Assembly: GCA_930367205.1 (NCBI GenBank)
Contig: OV884014.1
Location: 69,109,104-69,173,103 of the forward strand
Reading direction: 5' to 3'
DNA: 64,000 bases
Origin: Acanthosoma haemorrhoidale
Lineage: Eukaryota; Arthropoda; Insecta; Hemiptera; Acanthosomatidae
Shown here in pieces: positions 33,667 through 45,509 of the stretch (the first letter of the stretch is position 1; every line of letters begins with the position of its first letter). The notes under the pieces are model-generated. The model did not search any database, was not told the origin of the DNA, and saw only the letters and a list, made by a program, of their open reading frames with translations. The position numbers were made by a program, and so were the translations under genes.

Positions 33667-34520
33667 AAATTGGTTATAATATATTGTAAATTAATTCAAA
33701 CAAATGTAAATAACATTACCAAACCATAAGTCATACCAGTGTAAATATTGTAAACAATAAAAGACGCAGCTGCAAAAAACTAGTCAGAGGTCCTTGAAGG
33801 GAAAAGAAGGTAGCGAGCGACCCAGACCTCGGTGGGTCATTGTCTAGAACAAAGTGACACCGCAACCCTGCGTTATGTTTGGTCAGAATAACACCCCAGA
33901 TGATTGGCTACTGACAGCCACTACTGACTATAAAATAGGACCGGGCTTTGGCCTGTAAATCATTCTAACAACGGCTCTCTAACTGGTGGACCTACAGTTG
34001 CACTGATGTTTCAAGATTTAGCCTTCTCATTTATGAAAACCTCTGGATCTCTCTTCCTAACCTTGCTATGTTTTAGTCCGGCCTTGTCAGACCCCACACT
34101 CTCCTAGTGGGATTCTCTGCCTTCGTCTCGCTAAAACTAGCAGCTCCTTGGGAGAGACCTCTCCCTCGCGGACAACGGTTGCCGTGGCCCTACAAACTTG
34201 ACCTAGTAGTGTCTCCCACGGCAATTCAGTCTGCCTCTCTCCGGTTCACACTCGCCTTTGGGATCCGGACGGTTTTCGCCTACCCTCAGATACCGAGTGT
34301 GAATTCGTCGTCATTCCAAGACCACATAAACTACCTACACCTATACCTCTTCTTCTGAATATAGTGCACTGTCGGGGCACATACCTATCAAATATGGAGT
34401 TAGGTAGTACAGTAGTAAGACCCGTCATGAATCAATTGTCCAGGTCATAGCCTAAGCAATCCTCACTTCGTCACCAGGGCTAGGGTAACTAGGCACCCCC
34501 CTCGTGACGACCTGACCACA
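33509..34520 (+). mobile_element. LTR-1 copy (single unit with 70-bp leader)
   Basis: Nearly identical to 20.776-21.758 kb, including the same 70-bp leader that starts ATTTTTTCAGAGTGATCTC, an AT microsatellite, AATAAA and then TATAAAA, and the end GTGACGACCTGAC. It shares the 107-codon-type open frame of the other copy, which only reflects conserved DNA. No internal coding region is present. No target duplication was identified. Confidence 0.75.
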
Positions 34521-36700
34521 CTAATTATAAAGAAATTGTAAGAACATTTTTTTTGGTAAAAATGGTTTTATTAAATAGTAAAGTACAGCCTAAAACTACT
34601 TTTAAAAAACTATAATTCATTGCAATAATAAGGTAATAATAGAAGGAAAATTTACGAAAAGGAAAATCAATATCATTAATCAGCTCTATTTCTTGAGTTT
34701 GATCATCGGACCATGAGTTTGATCTGTGTATTGGATTTCCTTAAGGTCACTTTAAACAAAAATCCATCTCACAGACTCAAGAAGTGACAACAAATTAGTG
34801 TTTTTGAACACGGTATGATTTTTTAGGATCTGTCCGAAATACAAACTTGACATGTGTTTGACCCTAAGGATTTGGACTGCAAAATTAGACGAATTTTTGT
34901 TGAGTTTGAAGGTAGTTGAAATGATTAAAGGACAGATTTACTTACACTGTTTTTTAAAATTTAATATATATTTAAGTAATTACGGATAAGTCCCATAAGT
35001 ATCTCTCTGTGCTGTTCCCTCACTTTATAAGTCATTTAATACAAACTATGTATATACAATACAAAAATATGTTTTAGTTCACGATCCATGAAAAAAAAAT
35101 AGCAAGGCTCCCTAAATATTTGATCAATTCGTTTATAATTATTGTTCCAATATTTATAAGTGTGTTTCATTAAGCTCTACCTGTAATAAATGCGAGTATA
35201 TTTGGGTCAAAAACCCTAATAAAACCCCAAACCCATATGTATTTTATTATATCTTCTGTTCTGTTCACAGCTATGTTATGTACAGACTCTTGTTACGTCG
35301 GAGTGTGTTCACTCGTGCCAGGAAGTATGGTATGGCTGCAAACAGAGCGAGTCCATTCACGATATATTTAGAAATATCTAACCAAGTCACTCGATTTCCA
35401 TCTGTTCCTTTTGACAGGAGTCTTCGTGGAGTGTACATATATAAAACCATATACCAATTAGAGAAAACGTTTATTCATAAAATAATCAAAGGCTGTTCAA
35501 TTGTGGTCGGATTGCTAGTATAGACGTAAAATCAATAAATCAATTGACAATCATTTTAAAAAGGCCAAATAAAATTTAATCGATTATTGATAAACAAAAA
35601 TATTGACAAAAAAAAAAAAATAGTATCGAATAAGAGAATGTTCAAATGTGTGATTTTTTTTTTTAAAGCAAACAAACTCGAGGACAAGGCCATTTTTCAT
35701 GGTCGAACGATATTTTCTTTTAAAAGTATAAGTGCTAACCAAATTTAAATAAAACATTAAGAAAAGTCTACCGCTTTTGTTTACGTTACAATCAAAGACT
35801 CAAGCGGATACAAAACTTTCCATTTGTTTTTTTTTGAGCCAATGATCATTTATGTTAATCAAAAACCCATTCGTCAATAATCATTAATACAGAGGTAATT
35901 ATTTTATGTTCTTTTCTGATATATTTCTTATAGTTTTCTAAGTTGGAATGAATCAATGCTCTTTTGCTTATTTATTTATGACCTTTTTCCCTAACATTTA
36001 AGGCTGAAAGATGACATTTTCTATCGTCCACTTATTGAAAATAAATAGAGGAATCAGTTGTATTTACAAGCGAAACTAGTTACTAGTATATGTATACATA
36101 TTCTCTACATGATGAATATTTCGGGTTCACAAACAGTTTAAGCATATTTCATTATTCTGAAAAAAAAAATACTCATGTTTGGTTTTTTGTTTTTGCAATT
36201 TTTAAAAGAATTTTGATTCCCAACTTTCCAGTGATAATGGGTTTTCAGAAGCTGTCGTTTTATTGAAATATATCTCAGGCTGAGTAAGAGCAAATAACTG
36301 CATTGCGGAAAGTAGTTATTTTTGCAAAGCAAAGGGTAACTGTTCCATGTTTTCCAAACTTAAGTTTTTAATTATTTCTATTTTATTGTTGACGGGTTTG
36401 CATGTACAACTTCATGCGTTTGAATCAAATGTTTTCTGATTTCGCTTGATAAGGGCGTGGTTATGATTGCAAATGACCGAGATAAAAATACTGTAATATT
36501 TTGTAAATACAATGGTTTATCTACATTTCTGTTAATATAAACCAAAATATTAAATTAATTTTGACCAAGGAGTGTATGGAAACATGTTTGGTGTAAGGTT
36601 CGTAAATAAAGTATTATGGATTCTTACTTGTTTGAGATGACTTTTAATTTTTTACAGTTTAAATTTTGGGGTAATTGGTTAACTGGAGTGTCGATACGGT
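34521..36700. other. No gene recognised
   Basis: AT-rich. An 81-codon plus frame at 35278 follows a pyrimidine tract ending in CAG (about 35270) and could be mistaken for an exon, but no domain or coding bias supports it. Confidence 0.3.
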
Positions 36701-36739
36701 AAGATTATGTTTGTAAAGGTGAAGTAACCTAATTACTTT

Positions 36740-36830
36740 CAGGTGTATTGGAAAGTCGGATAGGGATTTGAACCCAGAATCTTTTTTATCGTGAGACAGT
36801 TAGGCTTACCTCTACAACGTGGGAATTTTT
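36740..36830 (-). repeat. tRNA-derived SINE-like segment with A and B boxes
   Basis: On the minus strand TGTAGAGGTAAGCC (A-box-like, about 36803-36817) precedes GGGTTCAAATCCC (B-box, 36763-36775) at roughly tRNA spacing. The stems do not fold as a complete tRNA, so this is a SINE head or tRNA pseudogene. A T-run (A-run on the minus strand) lies just upstream of the A-box. Confidence 0.5.
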
Positions 36831-36834
36831 TTTT

Positions 36835-38225
36835 TTTTCATCACCCATCGGTGAATAGATAGCATCAGGAGTTGGCTTTGAAGACAGACGTCGGGGTCCA
36901 GCGTGCTGGCCATGTGAGTCTCAGGCGTACCGAGAAACAGTGAGGGTCAACTATTCACTCCTTGGATAATTTTGTCTGATAGCAGTAATTTGCTGAGGAG
37001 CCCCTATACCCTAGAGTAATAACTTCAACAACAATATGATAAAGGAAAATATTAGTTTTACAATTCCAAGCAATTGAATAATGACCATTAAATACAGATT
37101 AAATTTATGTTAAAAGAAATCAATAAATGAGGTTAAAAAAAATTCGAAAAGAAATTATAAAATATGAATATATACAAATAAGTTTCATATATATCAAGGA
37201 TGTAAACAATATAAAATGAAATAACTGTAAACCTAAACAATATGAATGAAACAAGAAGTTGCTAATAAAATATGTCTTATTACCAATGTCTTAGGGTTCC
37301 TTGATAAACTTGCTTGCGAAGCGAGTTAATATCTGAGCGTACATTTATCGTATGAAATAGACGCCGTTTCCGTACATTCTATGAAGGAGTAAAGTTTTCA
37401 GGTAAGACCACAATATTTTTTGATTGCACGTTAGTAAGGTGCTAAATAAACAGTAATATTGTAAACTGATTTGCCAATGTTTTATAACATCTTTGCGAAC
37501 CCATAAACGTTTTGCTTGATCATATATATTAGAAAAAATAACTTTCTAAAGCTACTAATAACCACATTATTACTATGATATTAATAATTTTCCAAAGAAG
37601 TGCTCTAAAAACCCCACATTACATTAGTAGCTTTTGAACATAGGAGAGCTCAATGCTAGGGTCTATTTTTTTATTATTAGACTCCTGATACAATGTTAAA
37701 GTAGATTTTGCAAGATTAAAGCCAATAACTGTTATCATTTGATTACACTATTTTTCAAAACATTAACTTTTTAGCCTTCCCTTGGGACGACTAATTTCTA
37801 TATTTGCAAGTGTGCCTACTTCAAATCCGAAGTCACAAAAATTCCATCTATTTTTGAGAAACATGAGGTTTAAGTAGAAAAAACATCAATGCCTAATGAC
37901 TTTATTTTAATTATTTTTTGGTGAAATATACTTGTTTATTACTCGCGTGCATTTTATTTAAGCTTAGCTGAATTTGTATACGAATGTTAAACCTCCATTA
38001 CGTTTACGGAAGTGAAATAAAATTAATTGCCACCTCGGGGATTCAAACAAAAACAATTCATATCATGAAGCAACATATATGTAGTTTGTTTCTGATGATG
38101 AATCAGTAAGTTTGTTGATATTTAATGTTTTGGAAAAATGAGGTCTATAGTCGTTGGTTTGTTTATGGTGGGATATTGAGCCCCTCAGTTGTAAAATAGA
38201 GTGAAAATCTTGGGATGAAATGATC
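36835..38225. other. No gene recognised
   Basis: AT-rich. A short GC-richer part at 36840-36960 has no partner in the window. Confidence 0.4.
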
Positions 38226-38230
38226 TCTGG

Positions 38231-38312
38231 TAGTTTTCTATTTGTTTACGTCAAGATAGTGGGTTATCTAGTAGTTTTTGTATTTGTTTATGTCGAGATA
38301 ATGAGTTACCAA
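38231..38312. repeat. Two tandem 41-bp units
   Basis: Units at 38231-38271 and 38272-38312 share ATTTGTTTAYGTCRAGATA and differ at a few positions. Confidence 0.75.
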
Positions 38313-38314
38313 GC

Positions 38315-39420
38315 CATTGGACATTTGTTTCTTTGTGGTTGTATTAGTGATGATTGAGATTTGAACAAGAACCTTCAATCCGTTAAGTACTATACTAAAT
38401 GAGAGAATAAAAAAAATCTATACTGATGATGATAATGATCATAAAATAAAATATAGAATGTGTTTTTGGTGATTTGAAATTTTATATATTACAAAACTGC
38501 ATCAAACTAGAACCTCAGCACCAGCTGCTATCGCCAAGAATTTTTTAAAACAGTAGGTGAAACTAAAATATTGAGACAGCACAAAAATGATCATTCGGAT
38601 TAGAATCCCCTGTTAATGCATACGATACAAGAACAGTAGTGATATAGTTTGCATGCAGTTACGGGTTGTGCAATGTACTGCTACAATACTCGTCATCGCA
38701 ATGAACGCCACTTATAACAGGAGGGAAAAAGAAAAGAAAAAAAAGAATTCGCCTGGGCTAGAAAAACATTTCGCTCCCTCGAGGCAGATAGTGAGTGACC
38801 TTAGCCTGTCGACTGACTAGCCGCAATTTACGTCTGCTTGGCCGCCAAGCCTCCACACTCTGCAAGTAAACAAATATTAGTCTCCACCGCTCAAAGGAAT
38901 CTAGTGTTTATACTTCCAGAAGCCTCAAATTTTCTTCTCTATATTTAACCATCATCAAAAACATCCGATTGGCATCTCTCCCTCTTATCCGTTTCTTCCT
39001 ATTCCAAAGCCTTATTCCTTCTTCAAAGAACGCATTGGATAAAAGTATTTTCAATACAGGATAAAAATATTTCGTATAAACCAAATCACTTTTTGTAGGA
39101 ATATATTTATAGCTCTTAAGCTAATATTTGAAAGATATTTGCCCTTTTAGATTTGCCTTTCACAAACCAACTTCTTTACAGCTCATAATTAACCGTGGGT
39201 GTGATTATCAGTGGCTATTTTTGTTCAATTGATTGGCTTAGGTTAAGGAAAAAAAGAGTTTTGATTTTCATCACATTGGCACATGTACCAATACGCGTCA
39301 ACATTCCTTTGTATTTTCTTGCTTACCATTACCTGAATGAATAATAAAATGTAACTTAATTTTTCCTCATGATTAAGTCAATTAACTCATATAGCTTCAC
39401 GGTTAAATATGAGCTCGGTA
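38315..39420. other. No gene recognised; tRNA-like B-box
   Basis: Minus-strand GGGGATTCTAATCCG at 38596-38610 is B-box-like. The GC-richer 38740-38880 carries CCTCGAGG but no exon or repeat match. Confidence 0.35.
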
Positions 39421-39424
39421 CATA

Positions 39425-39830
39425 TATATTTTTTCCCCTTCAAATCCCCTTGTTATTATAAATGATGGAAATCAGTGTAGATTACATAAATGAATCTATT
39501 TTCAATAGGCCAATACTATATGTCCGGTAGCTTGGCTACATTTTATACCATTTAATAATTTTTCATTGCCTATAGTGATTGTTACAAAAGCATAACGCAC
39601 ATTCTACATTCATTGTCTAAACATGTTGAAAAGTGATAGGGCTCACCTTATAAATCAAAGATTTAAAACTAATTTACATCTAACAACAAAATGTTGACTT
39701 TATTTACCCCGACAGTCTGTTGCCATCGATGCGGGAATGGTAGTGGGGTCGAATATAGTGTTAAACACTGGGTTTGTTAGATGATGCCACGAGTCAAAAA
39801 ACTTGATGAGCCTTCGGTGAATGAAGGTAC
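39425..39830 (-). mobile_element. LINE-A 3' end
   Basis: The reverse complement matches the 0.77-1.37 kb copy, including the 3' UTR and the C-terminal coding block NPVFNTI with PLPHRWQQTV (39712-39780). One small insertion (TCGAA at about 39749) shifts the frame. The coding part is a short remnant. Confidence 0.8.
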
Positions 39831-39839
39831 ATTTAGTGA

Positions 39840-41985
39840 GAGGAATGGCATATAAGGTGCAAATAAACTCTTACATTAAAATTTATTTATAATTTATACA
39901 TCTTAATAACAAAGGAGTTAAAATATATAGACTATATTTAAAAATAGATTATTATAAACTTTTACAATCTTCTAAACAAAAATAATACTTAACATACACT
40001 GCACCATACATACTGTACAAAACACCAATTCAAGGCTACATCCATATCAGAAACACTGCTAAAAAAAATAGAACAATTCCAGCATAGTCAGCTGCACCAT
40101 CGCCGACAAAGTGACCAAACACCTTGGTTTACAAGAAACTCCATGATCCATCACGAAAGAGAAGTTACCTTGATCAAAGACTTGAACAAGGAGCTTGATG
40201 TCACAAGAGTTGGGTAGTACTGTCTGGTGTGTGCAGCCAAAATAACAAGTTTCAATGTAAGCCAACAACAATCCCAACCTTCTATATTGTTTCATTTTAT
40301 TAAATAATATTATATTATACATATTTCAATGTTATGTAACATGTCAATTTTATATTCTTTACTGTGCTTTAGATACATAAGTCATAATAGCATTAAATTC
40401 GTATTTTACTAACGTTATAGTACGCCACATGTCGTACATTAACTAAGCACTTTCGTAACAATTTTTTCACTGTTCCCGACCTTGAATGCGGCAAACACGC
40501 GGCGATAAACATGTTTTTATCTGTTATTGTTGTCCTGTAAGCAATCTGCTACTCTTGTGCGACCTCGTTAGGTCACGAAAACCTCATGGTTATCGAATCT
40601 TTTTCCCCGTAATTTTTGTTTTTGTATCACTTTTTAACATAACATAATGAAAATAGTATTATCTTCTGTAGATTCATGACATCGCGAATGTCGATAAAAA
40701 ACATACCTGGCGTGATAAGATATATCACACCATAAAATCTACCGGTGACAGTTCAATGCTCAATTATTTCAACATAGATTGGTGAGAAATCATTCGTAAG
40801 AAAAACACTTAACAACATTTGTTTTTCGTCCCGAGCAAAATAAAACCCTTACTAAATTAATGAGGATTAAAATTATCAATATTATTCACGAAGTTTTTGT
40901 TTATTTGTAGTTGTTTATTTGTTTATTTTCCTCTTCAAGAGTTAACAGCTCCTCGTAGTTAAATTTTTAGAAAGATAAAGTTTAATTCACAATAATTACA
41001 TTTCAAATCTTCCACTTGTTGCAAAATAAAATATAAGTCAAATGCCAGTAAGAAATCAAATAAGAGATAAATTTGGAACACGTTATCTTCAAATTTGTCA
41101 TTTATGAGATATTTTTTTTTCAATTTATACTCAGTGAATAAATGCCCACGTCATATTTTGAGATTGAATGAACATTATTGGTCTTAAGAAGTACAATTAT
41201 TATTGTAAGTAGCCTATTATGTGGTTTCTATTAATCATCACTGCAAAAGATTGATAATATAATATAAAATAAAGGGGTTTTTCATAATACGAGATCTCAC
41301 GGGATTCACCATTGCTTCTAACAATCATAAATTACCGAATGTTTTTTTTCTTTCTTTTTCTTTGTCCCATTTTTTCAAAGACGACTTTTATGGTATTTTG
41401 CCACTTGTGATTTCATGTGGTCGGTATTTAAGCCCATCTAATAGTTGGAAGTCACTTTGCGTGAACACATTAAGTAGACAATTTTCTAAGACGTGTTATC
41501 GATTAAAAAATAATAAGTCCTCCAAGGGTGGGTTTGACTCAACCCTTTTCTCCCGAATTCGAACTCTCAATCCTTAATAGTAGTAATTTACGGAAAATTA
41601 AATCTTGTCTCTTAGGCATTCTCAACTGAAACATCGTCCGTTTCTCTTTCAGGCCACAAGAAATTTGTGGTTTCGCAAATAGAACACTATATTTTTTCGT
41701 CAAAGATTAGAAAATAACAAACCAAATCAAGTTTGTGCGATGCATGAACGTTATTACGATTTTATTGACAGTTTTGATAACTTTTAGTAATAATAGTCCA
41801 CATAATATGTATTATTAATCAAGACTAAGATAATTTAATTTGGTAAATTGGGTACCAATATGATAGGATAATATTTATTTAACTTTGCATTTGAATAGGA
41901 AGACGCGTATGCCTTGCAATTAACGATTTTAAAAACACTTAATAAAAAGTCTCACACTAATGCCATAGTTTCTTCAGTGTATACT
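39840..41985. other. No gene recognised
   Basis: AT-rich DNA. The frames at 40059 (minus) and 41362 (plus) lack domains. A weak B-box-like word (minus, about 41559-41569) is noted only. Confidence 0.35.
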
Positions 41986-41989
41986 GCTT

Positions 41990-42110
41990 TATGTGTGTGA
42001 GGGGTGACTAGGTGAGACGGATAAACACAGGTATGGACTATAGGCAATAAGTTGAGGAGTGAGCACTGTTTAAATAGCCCTGCTTGATGTATTTACACGG
42101 TGAGGGTAAA
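41990..42110 (-). repeat. LTR-2-like repeat, copy 3 (partial)
   Basis: On the minus strand GGCTATTTAAACAGTGC and CACCTAGTCACCCCTC match the promoter-like and following blocks of the repeat at 8.34-8.64 kb. Confidence 0.5.
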
Positions 42111-42114
42111 AGCT

Positions 42115-43300
42115 ATTTATTTAAGGACAAATCGTCCACGAGGCTTCATACAGTCTTTCTTATGTCCGATTGTGGAGGAACCAGTATTCTTTTTCCACTT
42201 ATTTTCTCTTCACTTTAATTGGTTCGCTTCTTCCATTCTTGTTTTTCGATTATTTCCTCTACTGGATTTCATCGTTTGGTATGTTTCCTAGTTGTTATTA
42301 TTGATTGATTTTCATTTCTTCTTTACTTCTTTTTATAAGGTTGTCACTATGGAGAGTTCCCTACTTTCATAAAAGACGAATCGATATGTTCGGGATTTTC
42401 ACTGAAAATTGAACTTTGTTGAATTCCATTGGCTTCAATCGTTTCAATAGTAATTAATTAACTGAATTATTAATGACTAGCATCGCCTTTCGTATATTGA
42501 ATGAAAGTTCTGTGTAAAATTTCAAATTTCTATCTATGAATGACCAGTCCAGACAGACAGGTTAAGGGAAAGAAGAAATGATAAGGGTTCCTCCATACAA
42601 ACAGACCACCGAAACCTCGCAGTGAGTAAAAATAAAATAATACGTAATTAAAACAATAAATAACAATCTTGGGAGGCTACTATGCCTTGGATCAACAAGA
42701 ATATTGATTAATAAAAATAAACCAAGATATAGAACAAGGTATTTGCAGAGAAAAGCGTGAAACGTACTTGCTGCATTCGACACAAAGTTTGCACCTAACC
42801 TTCCGTATGTTGGCGAAACCGTACACCTGCCATCCCAGGTGCACAATTACGAGCTAGAAGGACGCGATGGAGCCCGCTGGAACTACTGAAACTACCTTTG
42901 TATATTTAGAACTTTCAATGGTCATTTTCTCTCTGGGCGTAACATGGAAGGGGTTATTGACAAAAAATACCGTTTATAACCTACATTTCAATAAATTACT
43001 CAAATTCATTTTCCTTAAAATGTTAGTTTTTATTTTCTTAAATACTTCGATAAAAAAAAATCAAAGAATGGAACACTATTCACTCTAACTACTAGAATGG
43101 AATAGGTTTTGCAAGAAACCTCAATTTTTTAAGGCTATAAACATAAACGAGCTCCATTCTAACGCCATATTTTGAAGTGACGAGAAAAATGTTTTAGTAT
43201 TCACTGCGAACTAAATTTTTTTTCCAAAAATGGGGTGAATATGTTTCGCATTTAGCCTTAAATAGAATTTAGCCTCTTTTATCTTCCAACAATAAGTATA
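42115..43300. other. No gene recognised
   Basis: Opposite-strand frames at 42562-42846 and 42867-43088 were examined. Neither has a domain, and the plus frame is AT-rich low complexity after its first 30 codons. Confidence 0.3.
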
Positions 43301-43309
43301 TTTAGGAAA

Positions 43310-43560
43310 TAGCTCTTGATGCCACCTGGATAATGCCATCGTCAACTACCAAAAGTGCTCGTATATAGAAATATAAATCACTCGTGGGAGACAAATGATT
43401 TGAACCCTGCACACTCAATCATTATTTATGTTTAATTATGAGTTACGATTTTGCGCGGAGATCGGCATGTGTTGATGAGAAAGAGATGTGAGGTATTCAT
43501 CAAGTTTATTTGTGGTCGACGTTTCGTCATACTGTGTATAGCTTGCATCAGGTATTGATA
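43310..43560. mobile_element. Possible inverted-repeat element of the hammerhead-like type
   Basis: The right block on the minus strand reads CTGATGCAAGC, an imperfect hairpin, then GACGAAACGTCGACC (about 43521-43553). The left block on plus reads CTTGATGCCACCTGG, a hairpin and CGTCAACTACC (about 43315-43355). A B-box-like word (minus, 43397-43407) lies between them. The pairing of the two sides is weaker than at 31.3 kb. Confidence 0.35.
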
Positions 43561-44149
43561 ACAAGACACTTAAACAAAACAACTTTTTTTAGTATCTATT
43601 GTTAGTATCTGTAGCAATTTTCCGATTGACAAGGTATGATTTAACTTTTTTTATATGCATGTTTTATAACAAACATACTTCGTAGTTTATATGTTGTTCT
43701 ATCTATGTGTTTTAGATATTTTCATCTATTATCTATTTATCTTTTTCAAGTCAAACCGACCAGCTGTTATACATTCATCAACTACTCACTAATTATTATT
43801 AATCATGTTTAAACCCTACATTAATTTCTTGCTATCAGGGCCTGAAACCTGAATAGATAAAATATGAAAAGCTGTCCAAAATAAATGTGATGAAAGTAAA
43901 AATATAAATGCCATATATCATTTAACATTATTTTAAAACCTGAAAATTGCTTCGTATAAAGCAGAACGGTTAAAAAAGGTTTGTTTCTTGTATGCTACTG
44001 TCACTCTACGATTGATTTCCAAATGGACTGATTTATTTAGGATGGTATGAGGTACTATTGTTGTGTATTTAACAAACGGTTTAAATAATAAGTGTGTTGA
44101 TGTTCTAAATATGTAATTAAAAACAAATTGTTGCTAGTGTTTTTTTTAA

Positions 44150-44530
44150 ACTTTCAGCTCTGAGAATGGGCCAGCTGCACGTGGCGCCGTTATTGCGTTG
44201 ATCACGCGCAGACTTTCTTCGATCTACGAGCTCGGGACAGTCAGGAACCTGGTTTTCCGGATGAGGCGTACTTTCATGGATCAGCTGTTCCATTGAGGAT
44301 CACGTGATCCTTCACCCTGGCCCGGCCAATGAGAACCGTCCCTGAGTCAACCCTCCTTCTCTGGAAGAGGTGGGGTGACCGAAAGTGGCGTGTTCCCAGC
44401 CTTGGAGTCTCCTGACTCCTGACGTCATATCGGCCCATATCTCCTCATTCTGTTTGTTTGAGCAAACGGACAGCACAGGCTACAGTGTACAGCAATCTTT
44501 CGTAGTAATACATAATTCAAAAATGCACAC
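44150..44530 (+). promoter_or_regulatory. GC-rich promoter-like island with CRE, E-box and CCAAT box
   Basis: Strong composition contrast with the AT-rich surroundings and many CpGs. It contains the palindrome GGATCACGTGATCC (E-box CACGTG, 44297-44310), CCAAT at 44326-44330 and the palindromic CRE TGACGTCA at 44420-44427. About 100 bp downstream is a possible small first coding exon. This arrangement is typical of a housekeeping or stress-responsive promoter reading rightwards. No repeat copy exists in the window, which argues for unique host DNA. Confidence 0.45.
44523..44530 (+). CDS. Candidate first coding exon (two codons plus)
   Basis: ATGCACAC directly followed by a good donor, GTGAGT (44531-44536). 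It would encode Met-His and the first two bases of a third codon, Thr or another residue starting AC. It lies downstream of the promoter-like island. Downstream exons were not found. Such tiny exons cannot be proven from sequence alone. Confidence 0.25.
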
Positions 44531-44534
44531 GTGA

Positions 44535-44990
44535 GTAATTGTTCGTGATCGTCTGGGCACAAAGCTCACTGACCTGATTGAGTATCATCTCATGCTGATG
44601 TCATAAGAAATCTATCCTGAATACAGTTGATTAACTTAAGGTTATTATTAATATAATTATTGGCATGCTAATTCAGGACAATTTGTAACAATCTGAGCTC
44701 ACCACAAGTCATTTATTTAGATGAAAAAAAATAAACACGTTTAACCCACATCAAATTTAGGATAAAGCCATCTCAGACCCTTTAATATTAAAAGGTAAAA
44801 CTAATATTGTGCTAAAAGAAGAAACTACATTTTTTTTTCCTTAACCCCTAGATATTTATTTTTAAAATATAAATTAATATAAAACACAATTGTATTTAAC
44901 AATGTTGTAGGTTTCTCCTTTTACTAAATATATGCATTTTAAGCAGTTGAAACAAATACTATTTTCTGATTAATGTTAAATGTTTATACA
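44535..44990. other. No gene recognised
   Basis: AT-rich; intron-like if the upstream exon is real. Confidence 0.3.
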
Positions 44991-44994
44991 AATG

Positions 44995-45505
44995 AAAATT
45001 AGGACCAGGTGATGGGGCCCACCTTCGGATTACACAAGGGGCTTACAAACTAAAGTATATTAAAACTAATCTTACATAGTAACTTAAAAACTAGAGCGTT
45101 CCTGCCTCGACTGCCTTTTTTCCGTCGATGGGGAAATATTGATATGTGTACAGCGAATGAACTCATTTACAGTAGGCAGCTCAAAAATTTTCGTGGGGCT
45201 CACTCCGCTGGAATGTGGTATGTCGGACCACTTTCGTGAGTATCCCGTTCTGAAACTGTTGGAGTCGCTTTAGTCAGATGACTAAAAAGCGGAGCACCGT
45301 TAAGCAGAGACGGCCTGAGTATGCTCTTGTAAATCATAAGCTTGAGGCGCAGAGATAGATTGGGGGAAGTCAGCACGTGTGTAAGCCGATAAGACTTCGT
45401 GCGTGTTTGTTTCAACTTCCTCGCAAAATGGCCTCAAAAACGGAGGGAAACTATAAGAAATAACGGGATGCCATATGTACCTGCTAATCCACAACGACAG
45501 TGAGT
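44995..45505 (-). pseudogene. LINE-A ORF2 fragment and 3' UTR start
   Basis: On the minus strand the blocks are KQTRTKSYRLTHVLTSPNLS, LRLKLMIYKSILRPSLLNGA (the conserved post-RT motif), then after frameshifts ELPTVNEFI. The 3'-UTR signature GGTGGGCCCCATCACC is at about 45007-45022. An upstream shifted segment (PFLRPFCEEVETN) corresponds to the LINE-A HFxxKIxKVR region. Decayed; 5'-truncated. Confidence 0.75.
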
Positions 45506-45509
45506 TACC

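Noticed and set aside
35278..35523. Exon after a pyrimidine tract
   Set aside because: An AG is present, but there is no donor of quality at the far end, no domain, and the second half is AT-rich.
36740..36830. Functional tRNA gene
   Set aside because: A- and B-box-like words are present but the acceptor, D and T stems do not pair properly.
42562..43088. Divergent frames around 42.85 kb as a bidirectional gene pair
   Set aside because: No domains, and the frames become low-complexity AT-rich sequence after their first part.
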